NCBI GenBank assembly: GCA_937888615.1
Contig: CALABZ010000424.1
Span: forward strand, 1-8,056
Direction: 5' to 3'
DNA from: an uncultured Lentisphaeria bacterium
Lineage (GTDB): Bacteria; Verrucomicrobiota; Lentisphaeria; Victivallales; Victivallaceae
DNA: 8,056 bases
Below the pieces are notes generated by a model. The model saw only the letters and a program-made list of their open reading frames with translations, was not told the DNA's origin and did not search any database. Shown here piece by piece: positions 6,779 to 8,056 of the stretch. Position numbers and translations under genes: made by a program. Each line of letters starts with the position of its first letter. The stretch's first letter is position 1.

Positions 6779-6814
6779 TTATATGCATTTTATTTAATGT
6801 TAAAATGTATATAA
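6779..6814. repeat. Imperfect palindrome at the ROK transcript start (candidate operator)
   Basis: Arms 6779-6792 and 6801-6814 are complementary at 13 of 14 positions (only 6785/6808 mismatched) around an 8-nt centre. It ends one base before the ROK start codon and covers the predicted transcription start (about 6810). It could serve as a repressor operator in DNA, a hairpin in the mRNA leader, or both. AT-richness raises the chance level, but 13 of 14 over this span is unlikely to be random. Confidence 0.55.
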
Positions 6815-6826
6815 TTATTATACATT
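6804..6826. repeat. Inverted repeat over the ROK -10 element (candidate operator)
   Basis: AATGTATA (6804-6811) and TATACATT (6819-6826) are perfect 8-bp arms around 7 nt. They cover the -10 hexamer at 6822-6817. The left arm is shared with the neighbouring palindrome 6779-6814, and a further perfect pair, TTTAATGT (6793-6800) with ACATTAAA (6822-6829), encloses it. This is a cluster of related half-sites, as expected for a cooperative autorepressor operator. Confidence 0.55.
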
Positions 6827-6844
6827 AAAATTGGGGTATGTCAA
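6817..6844 (-). promoter_or_regulatory. Consensus sigma70-type promoter of the ROK operon
   Basis: On the minus strand, TTGACA (6844-6839), a 16-bp spacer and TATAAT (6822-6817) match both consensus hexamers exactly. Transcription would start near 6810, about 32 nt before the ATG at 6778. An intrinsically strong promoter driving a repressor-led operon fits tight autorepression by the overlapping inverted repeats. Confidence 0.8.
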
Positions 6845-6891
6845 TCGTCTTTTGACGGGAAAACGGAAAAAATGGCGGAAATGTTTGGTTG

Positions 6892-6918
6892 CGGCAGGTT
6901 ATCGGCTATTTTCTGCCG
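6892..6918. repeat. Inverted repeat upstream of the secreted-protein promoter
   Basis: CGGCAG (6892-6897) and CTGCCG (6913-6918) are perfect 6-bp arms separated by 15 nt. The site lies just upstream of the -35 at 6926, a typical position for an activator. It is too short to exclude chance. Confidence 0.3.
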
Positions 6919-6925
6919 TTCAACA

Positions 6926-6954
6926 TTGACAAAGCACCCGAAGGCGGCTATAAT
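6926..6954 (+). promoter_or_regulatory. Perfect-consensus sigma70-type promoter for the secreted protein gene
   Basis: TTGACA (6926-6931), a 17-bp spacer and TATAAT (6949-6954) match the ideal sigma70 promoter in both hexamers and spacing. Transcription would start near 6961, leaving an unusually long leader of about 140 nt before the ATG at 7100. It faces away from the ROK operon promoter, about 82 bp between the two -35 elements. Confidence 0.85.
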
Positions 6955-6959
6955 AAAAA

Positions 6960-6990
6960 GTGTTTTAAGGTATTTTGAGCGTATTTTGAG
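6960..6990 (+). repeat. Helically phased direct repeats at the transcript start
   Basis: GTATTTTGAG occurs exactly twice (6970-6979 and 6981-6990), 11 bp apart, and is preceded by a related GTGTTTTAAG (6960-6969, eight of ten bases matching). The spacing of about one helical turn puts all copies on one DNA face, over the predicted transcription start. This suggests a binding site for a repressor or an RNA-level site in the early leader. Confidence 0.45.
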
Positions 6991-7001
6991 GAAATAATTC
7001 C

Positions 7002-7022
7002 CGGGATTGTGCCCGATTTTTT
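7002..7022 (+). terminator. Possible weak leader terminator/attenuator
   Basis: CGGG (7002-7005) pairs with CCCG (7012-7015) around a 6-nt loop, followed by A and six T. It lies in the leader about 40 nt after the predicted transcription start and 78 nt before the gene. The stem is only 4 bp, so strong termination is doubtful. A second hairpin follows at 7026-7041, and CCGG at 7001-7004 could pair instead with CCGG at 7037-7040, which would break both. Confidence 0.25.
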
Positions 7023-7086
7023 CTTGTCGGAAGTTTCCGGCGAAAAAATAACATGCGATATGGAATAAAAATCGCAGAAACAACAC

Positions 7087-7092
7087 AGGAGG
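7087..7092 (+). promoter_or_regulatory. Perfect Shine-Dalgarno for the secreted protein gene
   Basis: AGGAGG lies 7 nt before ATG 7100, the ideal sequence and spacing. With the perfect promoter upstream this marks a potentially highly expressed gene, subject to whatever acts on the leader. Confidence 0.85.
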
Positions 7093-7099
7093 TAAGTCC

Positions 7100-7921
7100 A
7101 TGAAAAACAAAATCATTGCAGCTCTCTGCGCCAGTGCTTCCCTGCTCTGCGCGGAAAGTGTCCTGACCGGGGATCAGGCTGCGGATTGGGTCCGATTCGG
7201 CGGCAAAGGTTCGGTCACCGAGGTCGAAGCCGATGGCTCAAAGGCTGTCGAAGTCAAAGGCGACATTCGGATTCGGACGAAAAAAATGGTGGAAATCGAT
7301 CCGGCCAAGACTTATCGCTTGTCGGCTCAGGTCCGGGTGGCCCCGGATGCTGAAGCGGGTCGTTTCTATATGGGGCTGATCCCGTTTGATGCGAAAGGGA
7401 AACGGATTGCTCCTGAAGAAGTTACGGATGTAAGCAAGAGCGAAACCAAACTGACCAACGAGGTCAAGGTGGGGGACGTGGTGATTATCATCAAGGACGG
7501 CGCCAGCTGGAAGGATAAAGGGGTTCTCGCCATTGCGTTCGAGGTTGACGAGTCCGGCAAACTGGCCGATCTGCCGAACCGCAGTGTCGTAGCCGTAAAA
7601 AGCGTTGAAAAACAGGAAGACGGCACGGCCAAAGTCACTTTGGCGGGAAAGATGAAAAAGGCTTATCCCGCCGGTACCGCGGTCCGTCAGCACTTGTTCG
7701 GCGGCATGTACATGTATTCGCTGGCCGGAAATGCTCCGGTTCCCGCCGAATGGAAGACCTTCAGCGCGGTCATCAAGGGCGAAGCGGCAAGGGGTGTTTC
7801 ATCGAAACAGTGGTGGAAAGACACCCGCAAGGCTTCGATCATGGTTCTGGCCAACTATCGCGGCAGCGAGAAAAACGCTCTCCTGCTCAAGGATGTCAAA
7901 CTGGAAGAAGTTACCAAATAA
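7100..7921 (+). CDS. Secreted beta-rich protein of unknown function
   Basis: A 273-residue protein I cannot name with certainty. It has a short signal peptide (MKNKIIAALCASASLLCA, likely cleaved after Ala18 by signal peptidase I; Cys17 is not in a good lipobox). The mature part looks like a beta-sandwich of the carbohydrate-binding-module type: strands around 37-95 (VEIDPAKTYRLSAQVRV, RFYMGLIPFDAKG) and again at 217-273 (AEWKTFSAVIKGE, ASIMVLANYRG, LLLKDVKLEEV). Between them, about 121-206, sits a separate block (KVGDVVIIIKDGASWKDKG, ADLPNRSVVAVKSVE, YPAGTAVRQHLFGGMYMYS) that reads like an inserted small beta domain. No enzyme motif is visible. The gene is expressed alone from a consensus promoter and closed by a strong terminator. 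The divergent ROK operon suggests a link to sugar response, but this is inference. Glycan binding in the periplasm or outside the cell is the best guess. Confidence 0.85.
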   Translation: MKNKIIAALCASASLLCAESVLTGDQAADWVRFGGKGSVTEVEADGSKAVEVKGDIRIRTKKMVEIDPAKTYRLSAQVRVAPDAEAGRFYMGLIPFDAKGKRIAPEEVTDVSKSETKLTNEVKVGDVVIIIKDGASWKDKGVLAIAFEVDESGKLADLPNRSVVAVKSVEKQEDGTAKVTLAGKMKKAYPAGTAVRQHLFGGMYMYSLAGNAPVPAEWKTFSAVIKGEAARGVSSKQWWKDTRKASIMVLANYRGSEKNALLLKDVKLEEVTK

Positions 7922-7939
7922 TTATACAGCAACGAATCA

Positions 7940-7970
7940 GGGCGGAATGTCAGTATTCCGCCCTTTTTTT
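7940..7970 (+). terminator. Strong intrinsic terminator after the secreted protein gene
   Basis: GGGCGGAAT (7940-7948) pairs perfectly with ATTCCGCCC (7955-7963) around a 6-nt loop, followed by seven T. It starts 18 nt after the stop codon at 7919-7921. On the minus strand the hairpin is not followed by a T tract, so it is not clearly bidirectional. Confidence 0.95.
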
Positions 7971-8056
7971 GTGGACTTTTTTCAGTCGCCGAAGAAGTTC
8001 AGGCTGGCCGTCAGTTTGTTGTCCTCTTCGATACTGAAAAAAGTCCACAAAAAAAG
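7963..8056. repeat. Perfect 24-bp inverted repeat with 46-nt spacer at the window end
   Basis: Positions 7963-7986 are the exact reverse complement of 8033-8056. The arm contains the terminator's T tract, GTGGAC and a second T run ending in CAGT. The right arm reaches the very last base, so its true length cannot be seen. Possible readings are a fold-back artefact at a contig end, a small MITE-like element of 94 bp or more, or a real long hairpin. Confidence 0.9.
7982..8056 (-). CDS. Probable C-terminal end of a convergent gene (partial, sequence possibly chimeric)
   Basis: On the minus strand an open frame enters from the window edge and ends at TGA 7984-7982. Its last residues, IEEDNKLTASLNFFGD, have normal amino-acid make-up and read like a real protein end, with alternating polar and hydrophobic residues followed by aromatic ones. 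The eight codons before them lie inside the inverted repeat and give an odd hydrophobic, Phe-rich stretch, which suggests that 8033-8056 is not the true continuation of the gene. If so, only 7982-8032 is authentic coding sequence. The family cannot be recognised from this length. Confidence 0.4.
   Translation of the reverse strand, partial: LFLWTFFSIEEDNKLTASLNFFGD

Larger units (their letters stand above)
6779..7099. other. 321-nt divergent control region without a gene
   Basis: No convincing gene lies here; the longest minus-strand frame crosses both promoters and has no Shine-Dalgarno site. From left to right it holds the palindrome cluster (6779-6829), the minus-strand consensus promoter (6817-6844), a small CGTC-TTTT-GACG dyad (6846-6857), a 6-bp inverted repeat with 15-nt spacing (6892-6918), the plus-strand consensus promoter (6926-6954), phased direct repeats (6960-6990) and two leader hairpins (7002-7015 and 7026-7041). 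It controls the ROK operon on one side and the secreted protein gene on the other. Confidence 0.75.

Noticed and set aside
6841..7116. A 91-codon minus-strand frame covering most of the intergenic region
   Set aside because: It overlaps the start of the secreted protein gene, runs through the plus-strand consensus promoter and the phased repeats, and has no ribosome site; its product is hydrophobic and aromatic-rich because of the A/T-rich DNA.

Overview
The window looks like part of the chromosome of a glycan-degrading, host- or gut-associated bacterium. The coding DNA is moderately GC-rich and the spacers are AT-rich. Shine-Dalgarno sites are of the ordinary AGGAG type and promoters are of the consensus TTGACA/TATAAT type. 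The truncated glycosidase-like protein at the left edge, the ROK regulator with a DegT aminotransferase, and the secreted beta-rich protein would all fit Lentisphaerota (Victivallis-like) or another PVC-group bacterium. That placement is an inference from protein style. Nothing here is a phylogenetic marker.

Layout, left to right. (1) Positions 1-401, minus: the N-terminal 133 codons of a large glycosidase-like protein, cut by the window edge. (2) 508-1374, plus: a divergent AraC-family regulator, probably controlling (1). (3) 1391-3004, minus: a lipid-anchored or exported S41-type protease. (4) 3151-3606, plus: a compact O6-methylguanine-DNA methyltransferase with its own promoter. (5) 3599-6778, minus: a tightly packed three-gene operon of ROK-type repressor, DegT/DnrJ/EryC1/StrS aminotransferase and amidohydrolase, with start/stop overlaps of 4 and 11 nt. 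(6) 6779-7099: a divergent control region holding two near-perfect sigma70-type promoters, several overlapping palindromes and a helically phased direct repeat. (7) 7100-7921, plus: a secreted, beta-rich protein of unknown function, followed by a textbook intrinsic terminator. (8) 7982-8056, minus: what looks like the last codons of a convergent gene. It is entangled in a perfect 24-bp inverted repeat that reaches the final base of the window.

How the genes may work together. The ROK operon is the most coherent unit. Its first gene is likely an autoregulator binding palindromes that cover its own -10 and transcript start, and the two enzymes behind it suggest turnover of an amino-sugar or aminocyclitol-like compound. 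The substrate cannot be read from the sequence. The secreted protein transcribed divergently from the same control region may belong to the same carbohydrate response. The AraC/glycosidase pair at the left is a second, separate carbohydrate-response module. The protease and the DNA-repair gene look like independent units. No RNA gene, CRISPR array, insertion sequence or phage gene was seen.
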